Source: Gnetum montanum (taxonomy: Eukaryota > Streptophyta > Gnetopsida > Gnetales > Gnetaceae). Taken from it: a DNA stretch of 64,000 bases. Shown piece by piece: positions 33,237 through 43,595 of this stretch. The notes beneath the pieces were generated by a model. That model was given only the letters and a program-made list of their open reading frames with translations. It ran no database searches and was not told where the DNA came from. Position 1 is the first letter of the stretch, and each line of letters opens with the position of its first letter. The position numbers and the translations under genes were made by a program. The stretch spans positions 198,483-262,482 of the forward strand of contig MNCI01001838.1 of NCBI GenBank assembly GCA_015680685.1, written 5' to 3'.

Positions 33237-33338
33237 CATTTCCATGTTATGATGATATGTTGTAAATGTATGAAAATGAATAAAGGACTATTTTTTTATT
33301 TATGCTTTTTATTGACATTAACCTACTTGGTTAGTTAT

Positions 33339-33574
33339 TGATGAAACATCAATAAGATGGTTGCATTGACACATTCCTATCGACACAATCCTATTGACAT
33401 ATCCTTGTCAATGTATTTCATGATGCATTGATACAAGTACGTCAATGCTAATGTAGGGTTTGCCTATATAAGTGCATACATCCTTCACATTTATGGCATA
33501 TTTTGGTCATTCCCTTAGCTGAGCTCTTGCAATTTCTTCCCAAAGAAGTTAGAATAATTTTTCCTTCAGGTGCC
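33339..33574 (+). repeat. D 5' LTR, part 1 (U3)
   Basis: It starts TGATGAAACATC and has repeated motifs of the CCTATCGACA / CCTATTGACA type, then a TATA box (TATATAAG, 33465-33472). It stops where C begins. Part 2 is 42821-43438; together they give about 854 bp, the size of the related LTRs. Confidence 0.75.
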
Positions 33575-34358
33575 TGATGAATCATATTTTGACACGCTCC
33601 AATATCAAACATCTAATATCGGATCCTTGACATCAAGTATCCAATATTGAAGCCTAAAATGCGATTTCTAATATCCGATATCATGGGATATAAGTTCTTG
33701 TAGTTTAGTCATTCCAGAGTTAGAATATTTTTGAGTGCTCACAGAAGGAGTCTGAGTGTGTACAGACCTTTATTTGAGCACTGATGGACTTGAGCAGAAT
33801 AATGTGATGGGAATAAAGATGAGCCCTTTTGATAATCCTTGTAGCACTGAGAATAGACTAATGTTTCCTTTAAAGCATTTATTATTCATGCACTTTACTT
33901 TAATGCATTTTTATTAAGCAATCAATTTCTAGTTGTTAATAAACACAAGCATGACCACTTCGAGCATATGTGTAGCACTTGGTAACCCAAAAATGCTTAA
34001 TGTTTGGTAACCTAGCAGTGCTACATGCATTTAGGATGTGTCTGGGGGTAGGAATGGGTACTTTTTTTAGGATAGTGAGGCAGTAGATTAATTAGATATT
34101 ACATTCCTCTACCTTTCATGCTTGTTCTAGGTGATTAAATTTATAAAATACAAAATGATAAAAATCATATACCTCAATTACACTTAACCATGTACTTATG
34201 CTTCATGAGTGGAACTAAGAAGACAACGATTGTTCCGATTAGATTTCACATCTTAGAATAGTGTACTTAAGAACTTAAGGTGTATCAAATTTGACTAAAT
34301 CATGTGTGAACACTTGTGATTCATATGGTTGGAGATAGGGATTCCTCACCACTCATCA
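33575..34358 (+). repeat. C 5' LTR, TATA segment deleted
   Basis: 784 bp, TGATGAATCATA to ACTCATCA. It matches 41966-42820, but the ~71-bp segment containing the TATA box and start region of the 3' LTR is missing here: GGGATATA joins directly to AGTTCTTGTAG near 33690. U3 has repeated CCAATATC / TAATATCGG motifs. Confidence 0.9.
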
Positions 34359-34359
34359 T

Positions 34360-34377
34360 TGGTGCCATTTCCAGGGA
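34360..34377 (+). other. C primer-binding site, tRNA-Asp type
   Basis: TGGTGCCATTTCCAGGGA follows the LTR after one base. It differs from the tRNA-Asp complement at four positions: three C-to-T or G-to-A, and one G-to-T. Confidence 0.85.
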
Positions 34378-34518
34378 CCTCTTAGTTGTTATGTGCGCTA
34401 TCTAGGATCTAGTGAAAGTTATTCAAAATTGTTGGAATGAACCCTAGCATCATATCACACTTTAAAATAATGAAAACAATATTTAGAAGCACACTGCATT
34501 TTTATTCTCTAACATAAA

Positions 34519-36092
34519 ATGTCTTCTTCTGATAGGAGTAATTATCTGTCAAAATCTGATAGAGTACATCAACTAGTGCCTCAACAATACCAAGTGGTAT
34601 ATGCTCATCCTTATGAGCATGTACCAAAAATCACCTTCATCCTACATCAAGATGAATAGGTACAAAGATGTTGGAGTATGTTAAACATTGTAGAGGCATT
34701 ATGAATTCTAACAAGGCATGTAAAGGATAGTCAGATTAAAAGTTTATACATGAACAATATCCCTCGGTTTGAAGGGGGATACAACTTAGATCCACAGAAC
34801 CATCTCCAAGCTTTCCAAGATGCATGTGCCTTGCAGAACATAGAAAACGAATGGAAAAAGCTTAAGTTGTTCCCATAGGTACTCATTAAAGAAGCTAAAA
34901 ATTGGTTTCATTCCTTAGAATCAAAATCTATCAAACAATGGAGTACCATGATTGAATTGTTTAATAACAAATATCAAATGTACTCTAGAGTGTCCAACTT
35001 GAGAAGGTAGATCCAAGGATGAAAACAAGGAACACATAAATCCTTGGATGCCACCATAGGCCGGTACTATTCCTTAATGTATAAATTTCATGGCCATTAT
35101 TACTCTCAATTAGACCAACTTTGCCACATTGTAGATAGGCTTTAATCTAAAATAAGGAAAACCTTTGGCATCTATGCCCAAGGGCGACTGTCAAAATTAA
35201 GTACCTATCAGATCCAAAGATTGATTGAGCAAGTAGCTAAAGAGGAAGGTGAATTTAAAAAAAGAGAAAGTGTAGAAAAATATAACCACAATCCTTCCAT
35301 TAGAAAGAGGGAGGTTCAATTCTATGATAGTGAGGAAGAATCCTCACTTGATGAGGTGGTGAATAGGAAAATCTTGCTGCTCCAAAAATTTTAATTCAAA
35401 ATTACAGCCAAGGTTGATTAGTTATGGGACTCCATGGGTAGCAAATTTCAAGCTATCCCTAAAATTGCTGAAGAGTCCAAAGAACAAGTTAGTGATCATT
35501 AGTGCAAAAGGTGCAAGAAAGCTAAACATGCTTATCAAAGAGGTATGGGAAAGATTGCTGCAATAGATGAAGTTATAGGAAGTGAATCAGATGATGATGG
35601 TTGATGCGACATCTACCATTATGAACATCCTAAGAGATGTTGTCCTATTTTGTCACACTTATAGGAATCTAAGCTGTATGCTTTGAATCCATAACTTGCA
35701 CAAAGGTAAACACCCAGAAGATTGCCTTATCCTCAAGGCAATTCTAGGCAGTTCTATCAACAACAACAGTATTATCTAAGTGGAACTTCACCACAACCAT
35801 ATGAGCAATATCAACAGTGGTAGCAACCACAGTCATGGAAGCTTCACCACCAAGGCAAGAGTACCCTTACTAACAACCTGATACATATGGGTATTACGCT
35901 CAACAACCCTTGTCTCCACGTGACTCTTCCAATCATGTTTCCACTTTCCAACCTCACTACTACCCTTTTGATAATTACCAAACTCATTCTCCACATGCAA
36001 GGAGGGATACCACCTTTTACCCTTATCCTCCTCCTATTCCTGCACATCTTCCTCCTTCCTCCACACAACTACCACCTACTCCACCTATGTAA
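34519..36092 (+). pseudogene. C gag polyprotein, internally shortened
   Basis: Starts MSSSDRSN at 34519, like MASS/MAST in D and F. The N-terminal ITFILHQDE motif is kept, but about 0.75 kb found in D between this motif and the core is missing. The core has FEGGYNLDP, HLQAFQDACALQNIENEWKK and MYSRVSNLRR (34768-35010). A Cys/His motif CDIYHYEHPKRCC follows near 35609-35645, then a Q/Y- and P-rich tail to about 36092. Several stops are present. Confidence 0.8.
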
Positions 36093-36850
36093 GGTAAACT
36101 CCTAGCTCAACTACAACAACGCAACACTAGCAAGGCCATTAACCTACAACTAGTTCATCAATCGATTGGTTTGGATACTCAATTAAAGAAAAGACCTTTC
36201 TTCCAACCTTGCAATCTGCTTAAGCCCTCAAATACACGTGTAGTTGACAATCTTATTCCTTTGTCTTCCTCTATATCAACTTTCATTAATTCCCCTTCAA
36301 ATCAAATACTACCTAGGATTCATACTATGATGCTTACTCATGTTGTATCTGATTGGATTCATGCTAGAAACCTTCCCAAGAAATTAGAAAATCCTGGAAG
36401 TTCTCTTATTTATTTCCAAATTACTAGGAATGAACTGTGCAAAGCTCTTCTCGACTCAAGTTCTAGTGTCAATCTAATTTCTCATGAGATGTATACTACA
36501 TGAAACCTTCCTCCTCTCAAGAAGAGCAATATCATATTAGAATTAGTAGACTAGTCCATCACTATTCTATTGGATTTAGTAAAAGACATTATGACCACTG
36601 TCTCTGTGTGGTCTTATCTTGCTGATATCCTAGTGATCAAGGTGGAGAAATACAAAGGGAACTTTCCAATCATCATGGGAAGGGCATGGCTAAGCACTAT
36701 TGATGTAAGAATGGGCATCAAAGATCTTTCCTTGGAAATATCTAAAGAAAATTCATTTGGGAAGATCAAGAAGAAGCGAGTTCCATGCATTGTATACAGT
36801 GATACAAGGTGCAATTATGTGCATAAACTCTAGGTAGTGAAATGAGTATC
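36093..36850 (+). pseudogene. C aspartic protease region
   Basis: The open stretch 36171-36503 contains LCKALLDSSSSVNLIS (about 36435-36485), the protease active site with DSG changed to DSS. 36570-36833 continues with FPIIMGRAWLSTIDVRMG, the conserved end of gypsy proteases, and then ISKENSFGKIKKKRVPCI, which also appears in B and D. Confidence 0.8.
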
Positions 36851-38140
36851 CATCTCTGTATGCAAGCAATGTGCACCATAAGCAAAAATTCAAAGGTACC
36901 TGTGTGCAATAGCCACAAAACAAGAGGGCACCTAGTGGCTAATTGCTAATTCTGAGAGTAGCACACTTTGCATGGAATCAACTAAGAGCCTCACATGTGC
37001 ATATGTCATAGGCATGAATGAACTAGAGCAAGTTCATCAACAACTCTTTGATGATGCAAATAATGATATCTACTAGGAAGAGTTGGAAATTCCTGAAAAT
37101 TTAAAGTAAGAGCTTCATGAACTAAAAAATCTACCAGTTGGTATGGAATATGTTTTCTTAAAAAATGGGAAGATGGTAATAATCAAAACCAATCTTGCTC
37201 CAAAATAAAAATAGATTCTATTAAAAGTGGTTGAAAAATGATCAGCAGCCTTTGCTTGGTCATATCCTAAACTCACAGGGATTGATCCTAGGATGTGACA
37301 ACATTGCATCTACACCAACTCAACTATGAAGCCAAAGAGACAACCACAAAGGTGATTAAACCCCAAACTAAAGTAGATTTTCAAAGAGGAAATTAAACAA
37401 CTCCTCAAAGTGGGGTTCATTTATCCCATTACATATAGTAAGTGGATTAGTCCACTCATTATTGTGCCCAAGAAAGATGGCAAGTGATGGGTCTGCATCA
37501 ATTTTTAGTTATTGAATATGGCAACATTCAAGGATCATTTTTCATTACCATTCATTGATTAGCTGTTAGACACAATATCTGGGCATTGCTACTATAGTTT
37601 TCTAGATGGTTATAATGGCTATAACCAACTTCAGATTACACCAAAGGACCAAGCTAAGACAACATTCACAAGTTATTAGCAAACTTTTACATATTGTAAG
37701 ATGCCTTTTGGTCTGTGCAATGTTCCTACTACTTTCCAATGCCTAGTCCTAAGCATTTTTCAATAGCAAATTGGTAGTGGTATGGAAGTCTTCATGGATG
37801 ACTTCTCCACTTATGGAGCTGCATTTGAGCAAGCCCTAGACTAACTTGAGCAAGTACTAAAACAATTTTTTGAAACAAATCTATGGCTCAACTAGCAAAA
37901 GAGTCATCTGATGGTCTAAGAAGGCATTGTATTGGGGCATTGAATATCACAAGCAAGAATTGAGGTTGATCCTAAAAAAATAAGGATCATCCAAGGAATA
38001 ACCCGCCAACCAGAAACTATCAAAGATGTTTAGTCATTTCTTGAACATATTTTTTATTATCAACCATTCATAGAGAATTTCTCTAAGATCACAAAATCAT
38101 TAGTTGAGCTGAGAAAGAAAGATTCTCCATTTGTCTAGAC
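36851..38140 (+). pseudogene. C linker and reverse transcriptase
   Basis: The linker (36950-37340) has TCAYVIGMNELEQVHQQL and MEYVFLKNGKM. RT shows IIVPKKDGK, a stop, VCINF, then FLDGYNGYNQLQI, MPFGLCNVPTTFQ and the intact FMDDFSTYG (about 37790-37820). Roughly a dozen stops are spread through it. The connection domain (IEVDPKKIRIIQGI, FIENFSKITKSL) runs to about 38110. Confidence 0.85.
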
Positions 38141-38670
38141 CAGTGAATGTGAAAAAGCATTCCAATAATTGAAGGAGAAACTTGTAGAAACTTCAATTCT
38201 ATAGGTACCTGACTGGTCCATACTATTTCATGTTATGATGGATGCATCAAATTATGCCTTGTAAGCCATGCTTATGCATATGGACAACAAGAAACATTCA
38301 TACTACATCTGTTGTGTAACTTGAAGCATTGTGGATGCACAACTAAAATACACCACCATAGAAAAAAATTGATCATAGTATTGTTTTCTCTAGAGAAGTT
38401 CAGGCACTATGTGCTTGAATACAAAGTGTTTGTACATACAAATCATAGTGTCATTCACTTCCTAATGAACAAGACAATCATGAGCCCCCATGTCATATGC
38501 TGGCTAGTGATCTTACAAGAATTCAATCTTACGATGGTAGATCGAAAAGAAACTGAGAATGTGGTCACTGATCACTTGTCTCAGTTTCGATGGGCCAATA
38601 AAGAAAAAGAAAGTCCATTATCTAATCTATTTCCTAATGAAATCCTCTTTTCTAGGGCTATAACTAAATA
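38141..38670 (+). pseudogene. C RNase H domain
   Basis: MMDASNYAL near 38235 gives the first Asp. The open stretch 38312-38671 carries FSLEKFRHYVLEYKVFVH, TNHSVIHFLMNK and VTDHLSQFRW. The Glu motif is degraded to HHHRKKLI, so the domain is inactive. Confidence 0.83.
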
Positions 38671-38689
38671 ATTGTCCAATGAGCCTAAA

Positions 38690-39971
38690 TGGTATGATGG
38701 GATTCTCACTTATCTTCTTACTTAGGAGATGCCACAAGGTTGGACCACTAAAAGAAACAATAGTTTCTTCATTAGGTGAAATGCTTCATGGAGATCAATG
38801 AACACCTTTACAAGGTATTCATCAATCGCCTAGTTCGATGATGTATCCCTAATGCTGATCAATTACACGTTCTCCAGGATGCTCATGAGGGTCCTTATGG
38901 GGGCCACTATGTTGGAAGATGTATGACCATTAAAATCCTAATGGTAGGATACTATTGGCCAACAATCCTCAGGGATGCTCATCAATATGTCCACTCTTGT
39001 AAACACTGCCAATGAAATGGTGGAATGACTACTTAAATGGAGGGATCTTAATAATGGATTCAACCACTAGAACACTTTGACATCAAGGGCCTTGATTTCA
39101 TGAGTCCCATCACACCCATTTCAAATGGAAAGGTATACATCATAGTCGTTATTAACTATTGTATGAAATGGGCAAAATCAATAGCCATCACCAACTATAC
39201 ATCTTCTACTACTACTTGGTTTGTACAATAAAATGTTGTAAACAAGTTTGGTGTGCCACGTGCATTAGTTTTTGATAATGGAACTCACTTTACAAGCACT
39301 GCTTTTTAAAAGCTCATGCAATTCTTAGGGGTTCAACATACACTCACAATGCCCTACCACCCCCAAGCCAATGGTCAAGCTAAGGTTACCATTAGGGAAA
39401 TTACAAAGATTCTAACAAGAACTATTAGCAACTATAGAAAAGACTAGAGCATGAAACTCAATGATGCCCTTTGGGCCTACCATTCAACATAAAAACTTCC
39501 TATAGGCTATTCTCCCTATGAGCTAGTGTATGGAAATTTACCAACACTTCCTATTCAATTCAAGCTCCGTACACTTTCAATAGCCTATGACCTCAACCTT
39601 GACTTGAGTCTAGCACAAAAAGAAATATTAATGAATCTCAACTTACTAGACAAAAACTAATTGGTGACCCTATCATCCAATGAGTTGCACAAGTCATTCA
39701 ATAAAAAGTGTCATGACCTTAGAATCAAGAAAGTCAAATTTCAACCAGGAGATAAGATTCTTTACTAGAACCCCACACATGTACCTCAGTGAACTCAGTT
39801 CTAGACATTGTGGGAAGGACCTTATATAATTTATGAAACTTTTCCTTCTGGGGTCATGATGATCTAAAGACTTGAGAGCCCAGACAAGAAATAACTAGTC
39901 AACATACAACACGTCAAACCTTTCCATGAGTATAAGCTAGCTAATACAATAAATGCCTCATCAAATGGATA
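38690..39971 (+). pseudogene. C integrase
   Basis: A decayed HHCC region (HEGPYGGHYVGR near 38885-38920, GYYWPT near 38945) precedes the core. The first Asp is in LDFMSPITP, the second in VFDNGTHF (both kept). The Glu is changed to Lys (NGQAKVT, near 39380). The C-terminal domain reads FQPGDKILY, WEGPYIIYETF and VKPFHEYKL to 39971. Inactive. Confidence 0.85.
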
Positions 39972-41767
39972 ATCATGCCCAGTATTTCGAATCTCCCACT
40001 TTCAACTTAGTAATGTGAGAGATGATCATCTATGCTAACTATATAAGTGACTCCTTAATTTTTCATCTTTTTGTTTTATACATTTTTGTTTTACACCTTG
40101 TTACTTTTATGACTTTTTGTTTTGGACATTCTTTATTTTACATCTTGTTTTCATGTTATTAATCTTTTCTAATTTTTTCTTTACACCATCATTAGTACAT
40201 TTTCTATTTCTTGAATATTTTACATTTTCTTTTATTCTAGTATGACTTTCTAACTTTTTGCTAATAAGTGTTAGGCACAGTGGTAATTTTTTGCTTGATG
40301 GTGGTATGTACTATTTCGTTATTTGATTATTAGTGTCTAGATTCTAGCTTTGAAATTTTTTTACTGATGATTAGGACATGGTTTCTTTTTTATGCAACAA
40401 GTAGTGAGTCCACAACATCCACCCATCTACAAACTCTATGGTTTTCCTTGTTCTGGAAATGTTCAATCCCTTTTTCATTAATAAAACTATAATGAATTTG
40501 TAACTTTGGTAGTTTCTAGATTTGGAAATAATTCAAAGGTTTGAACACGATGTGACTTCAAGGGGATTCGGTATTCTTTATGCCTTTTTGCTTACCTAGG
40601 TGCAGGTGTGTTTTCATGGATTTCTTACCATTTCATGTTGACCAATAAAAGGAAGTTGAATAAGTCTTTGCATGGTGTGAATCTCATCATTAAAAAAGTA
40701 ATGAAAATTCAAAGCACACCCCTTTGACAAAATAAATAGGCTATAAGCACTAGTTATGGGACTAAAAAGACATGTTGCCCATGCCTGAAGGTCCCCTCTA
40801 ACTAAGGCCCTTCCTCACTTCCTACTTATCTTTTCTTCTCTAATAAGGAATGGTGGTTGTTCTATGGAAGCACTCTTGTGTCTCAAGGGGGTGGACTAGT
40901 CTTAGAATGATGACGTAAAGTCACTAAACATGGTTGGTTTTGGTCTAGAGTAAGGATGGATTTTATCAGGTCATTTAACCACAAAATCCACAATGGACTT
41001 CATGTGACCTTAATCAGGAACTCCATTCCACTCTCTCTCTCTCTCTTCCATCTATGCTTTCCATGTCTCACCTCACTTATGGTCTCATGTTCTTGTTTGC
41101 TATCTTGGTTTGGTATGTTAAAATTATTAGGTAGTTTCTTTCAGGTTTTGTATATAACTTTCCATACAACCCATTAATCATCCATGGATCCCACAAACTC
41201 CTTGGTTTGAAGTTATGCAAGGGTAATAAAAGGCCTATGCCTACTTTGGGGAAGACCCACTTGCATACCTTTTGGTTGGGTTAGTTAAGTTCTTTACTCT
41301 TAGACTTCCTTACAATCAAACCCTTTGTGTGTCTCATCAATGACATCCAATTGTGCACATCTTCAAATTTTTTTTCAGTGAAATTTCCTTTTTATTGTTG
41401 TGAATTCTTAAACCCTCTTCAAGAATTTCATCGCATTTGGACTTTTCCAATTGATACCGTTCTACTTGTTCATTTTACCATACTTTTCAATCTTCCCACA
41501 AACATTATTAACTGAATAAATCCACCATAATCACAGCCTAGCCAAGTGTAACTACCAATGAGACAAGGTATTTCAAAGCTATATGTTACACATTGCATAC
41601 TAATTCATGATTCTATTGTAATTATAGTGGGAAGCATGGACTGGATGTGGAACTATCTTCACCAAAGGATAAGCAACAACATGTTATGATGAGGAGCGTT
41701 CATGACTGTTGGATCTTCTCCCTCACTCTTCGACTACCAAGAGGAGTTGGATGTCAATTTTATCCAA
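39972..41767 (+). other. C 3' noncoding region
   Basis: T-rich at first (40050-40260, repeated TTTTTGTTTTA), then the conserved block shared with B and E (40550-40880: GACTTCAAGGGGATTC, AAAAGACATGTTGCCC, CATGCCTGAAGGTCCCC). A (CT)n microsatellite lies at 41032-41047. Neither the U3-like module nor the coiled-coil ORF of B and E is present. Confidence 0.65.
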
Positions 41768-41965
41768 GGTGTTCAATTCTATTATCATGAACACCTAATT
41801 TTGTAAGAGATTGTGACTCCATACACTCAAGCACTTAGAGTTTCTTTGTCCCATCTGAGCCAATTTGTGTATCAGTTAATAATCCCTTACCTACCCAATA
41901 TTTTGTAGAAAATTTTTCATCTTCTTCTTCACTTGAGAATGAGTTTTCATTCAGTCATGGAGGTA
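41768..41965 (+). pseudogene. C remnant of the extra-ORF tail and polypurine tract
   Basis: From GGTGTTCAATTC to the LTR this matches the last ~200 bp before B's 3' LTR base for base in many stretches. It encodes NNPLPTQYFVENF and LENEFSFSHGG, the same end peptide as B and E. This shows that C's ancestor carried the extra ORF and lost its body. Confidence 0.65.
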
Positions 41966-42820
41966 TGATGAATCATATTTTGACATGATCTGATATTGGA
42001 TATCTGATATTAAAGCCTTGACATCAATTATCCAATATCGGAGCCCAAGATGCAATGTCAAATATCCAATATCGCGGGATATATGCCAGCCTATAAATAT
42101 AGCGCTTAGGCTCACAATTTTTAAATAGTTTTTTCATCATTTTTTGCATAAAGTAATAAAGTTCTTGTAGTTTAGTCATTCCAGAGTTAGAATATTTCTG
42201 AGTGCCCATAGCAGGAGTCTGAATGTGTACAAACCTTTATTCAAGCACTGATGTACCTAAGCATAGTTGCATGCTAGGAATAAAGACAAGCCCTTTTGAT
42301 AATCTTACAGCACTGAGAATAGATTAATGTTTTATTTAATGCATTTATTATTCATGTACTTTACTTTAATGCATTTTCATTAAGCAATTAATTTCCAATT
42401 ATTAATGAATACAAGCACGACCACTTCGAGCATACGTGTAGCACTTGGTAACCCAGAAATGATTAACATTTGGAAACCTAGCAGTGCTACATGCATTCAG
42501 GATGTGTCTAAGGAGTGGAAATAGGTACTTGTGTTAGGCTAGCTAGGCAATAGGTTAATTAGATATTACATTCCTCTACCTTTTATTCTTGTTCTAGGTA
42601 ATTAAATTTATAAAATACAAAATGATAAAAATCATATACCCTAGTTGCACTTAACCATATACGTATACTTCATGAGTAAGAAGACAACAATCATTCCAAT
42701 TAGATTTCACATCTTAGAATCAATGTACTTAAGAACTTTAGCTCTGTGGAATTCAACTAGATCATGCATGAACGCTTGTGATTCATATGGTTGGGTGTAG
42801 GGGTACTTCACTACTCATCA
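41966..42820 (+). repeat. C 3' LTR
   Basis: 855 bp, TGATGAATCATA to ACTCATCA. It keeps the TATA box (TATAAATAT, 42092-42100) that the 5' copy has lost, and the CCAATATC motif cluster in U3 (41995-42080). Confidence 0.9.
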
Positions 42821-43438
42821 ATGATTGTATGGTATTTTATTTGAGTGCACATGTACCTAGACATATTTTCATAAGTAGAAATAAAATTAAAATTTCTTCT
42901 ATCCATTGTAGCACTTGGATTAGCATAACTTTACTTTCCAACAATTTACTTTACAAGTAATTTATTTTCTTGTTATTAAGTAATTAAAATTATCATTTAT
43001 AAGCAATGTGAGTACAACCCCTTCAAGCAAGACATATTAACGCTTGGTAATCCAAGTAATGAATACTTGGTACACCTAGTAGTATACACTTGGTAACCTA
43101 GCAATGCTAATATACATTCAATATGTGTACAAAAAGTGGGAATGAATACTCCACATTTAAGATAGTTAGTTAATTAAGTAGTTAATTAGTGAGTTAATTT
43201 AAATATTATACCTTTATTTACTTAATAATTTAGTGAATGGAGAAAATAAGAAAATGTATAAAAATAAATATCCTACAACTCAATAACACTTAACCATACA
43301 TATAGATTAGCACAAATGTTGATTGGGAAGACAACAATTAACAATTACATAGTTTACCATCTAGGAAAATTTGAGCAGATCACATATATACACTAGTGAT
43401 TCATATGGTTGGGCATAAGAAATACTTGTTTTTTATCA
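42821..43438 (+). repeat. D 5' LTR, part 2
   Basis: Continues the LTR cut at 33574: it resembles the second part of C's LTR (TTGTAGCACTTGG, GCTTGGTAACCT, TAACACTTAACCATA, GTGATTCATATGG) and ends TTTATCA before the primer site. The segment is D's own and diverged from C. Confidence 0.8.
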
Positions 43439-43439
43439 T

Positions 43440-43457
43440 TGGCATTGTTGCTAGGGA
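43440..43457 (+). other. D primer-binding site, tRNA-Asp type
   Basis: TGGCATTGTTGCTAGGGA differs from the tRNA-Asp complement at five positions, all C-to-T or G-to-A. Confidence 0.85.
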
Positions 43458-43595
43458 CTTAGTTTAGCTAAGTGTGCTAAGTATTAGTAGAAAATGAACT
43501 CATGCAAAGTTGTTGTAAGGAAAAAATAACATATTATCTTTCATAAAAAGTAATAATAATATTCTATCAATGCACACTTTATTAAAACAACTAAG

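Larger units (their letters stand above)
29930..33237 (+). mobile_element. RTE-clade LINE, 5'-truncated, with internal insertion
   Basis: Segments before RT (ETWWWSSEV near 30018-30045, FYKKLETKEEEKS near 30185-30222) match the region between endonuclease and RT of RTE elements. After a ~790 bp insertion the RT continues from 31228 to the C-terminal domain near 33200. The element ends in a (GAT)n tail at 33220-33236, typical of RTE. The endonuclease is absent. Frames are full of stops. Confidence 0.8.
33575..42820 (+). mobile_element. Element C: Athila-like retrotransposon inside D's LTR
   Basis: LTRs at 33575-34358 and 41966-42820, primer site at 34360-34377, gag, protease, RT, RNase H, integrase and a 2 kb 3' noncoding region. 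It lacks the body of the extra ORF found in B and E but keeps its tail (41768-41965). The flanking pentamers (GTGCC and ATGAT) do not match well, so the target duplication has decayed or the ends are slightly off. Confidence 0.87.

Noticed and set aside
33570-33574. Target duplication of C (GTGCC versus ATGAT)
   Set aside because: Only two of five positions match, so no duplication is claimed.
41032-41047. (CT)n run as a pyrimidine-rich regulatory site
   Set aside because: A short simple repeat in noncoding sequence of C, absent from B and E.
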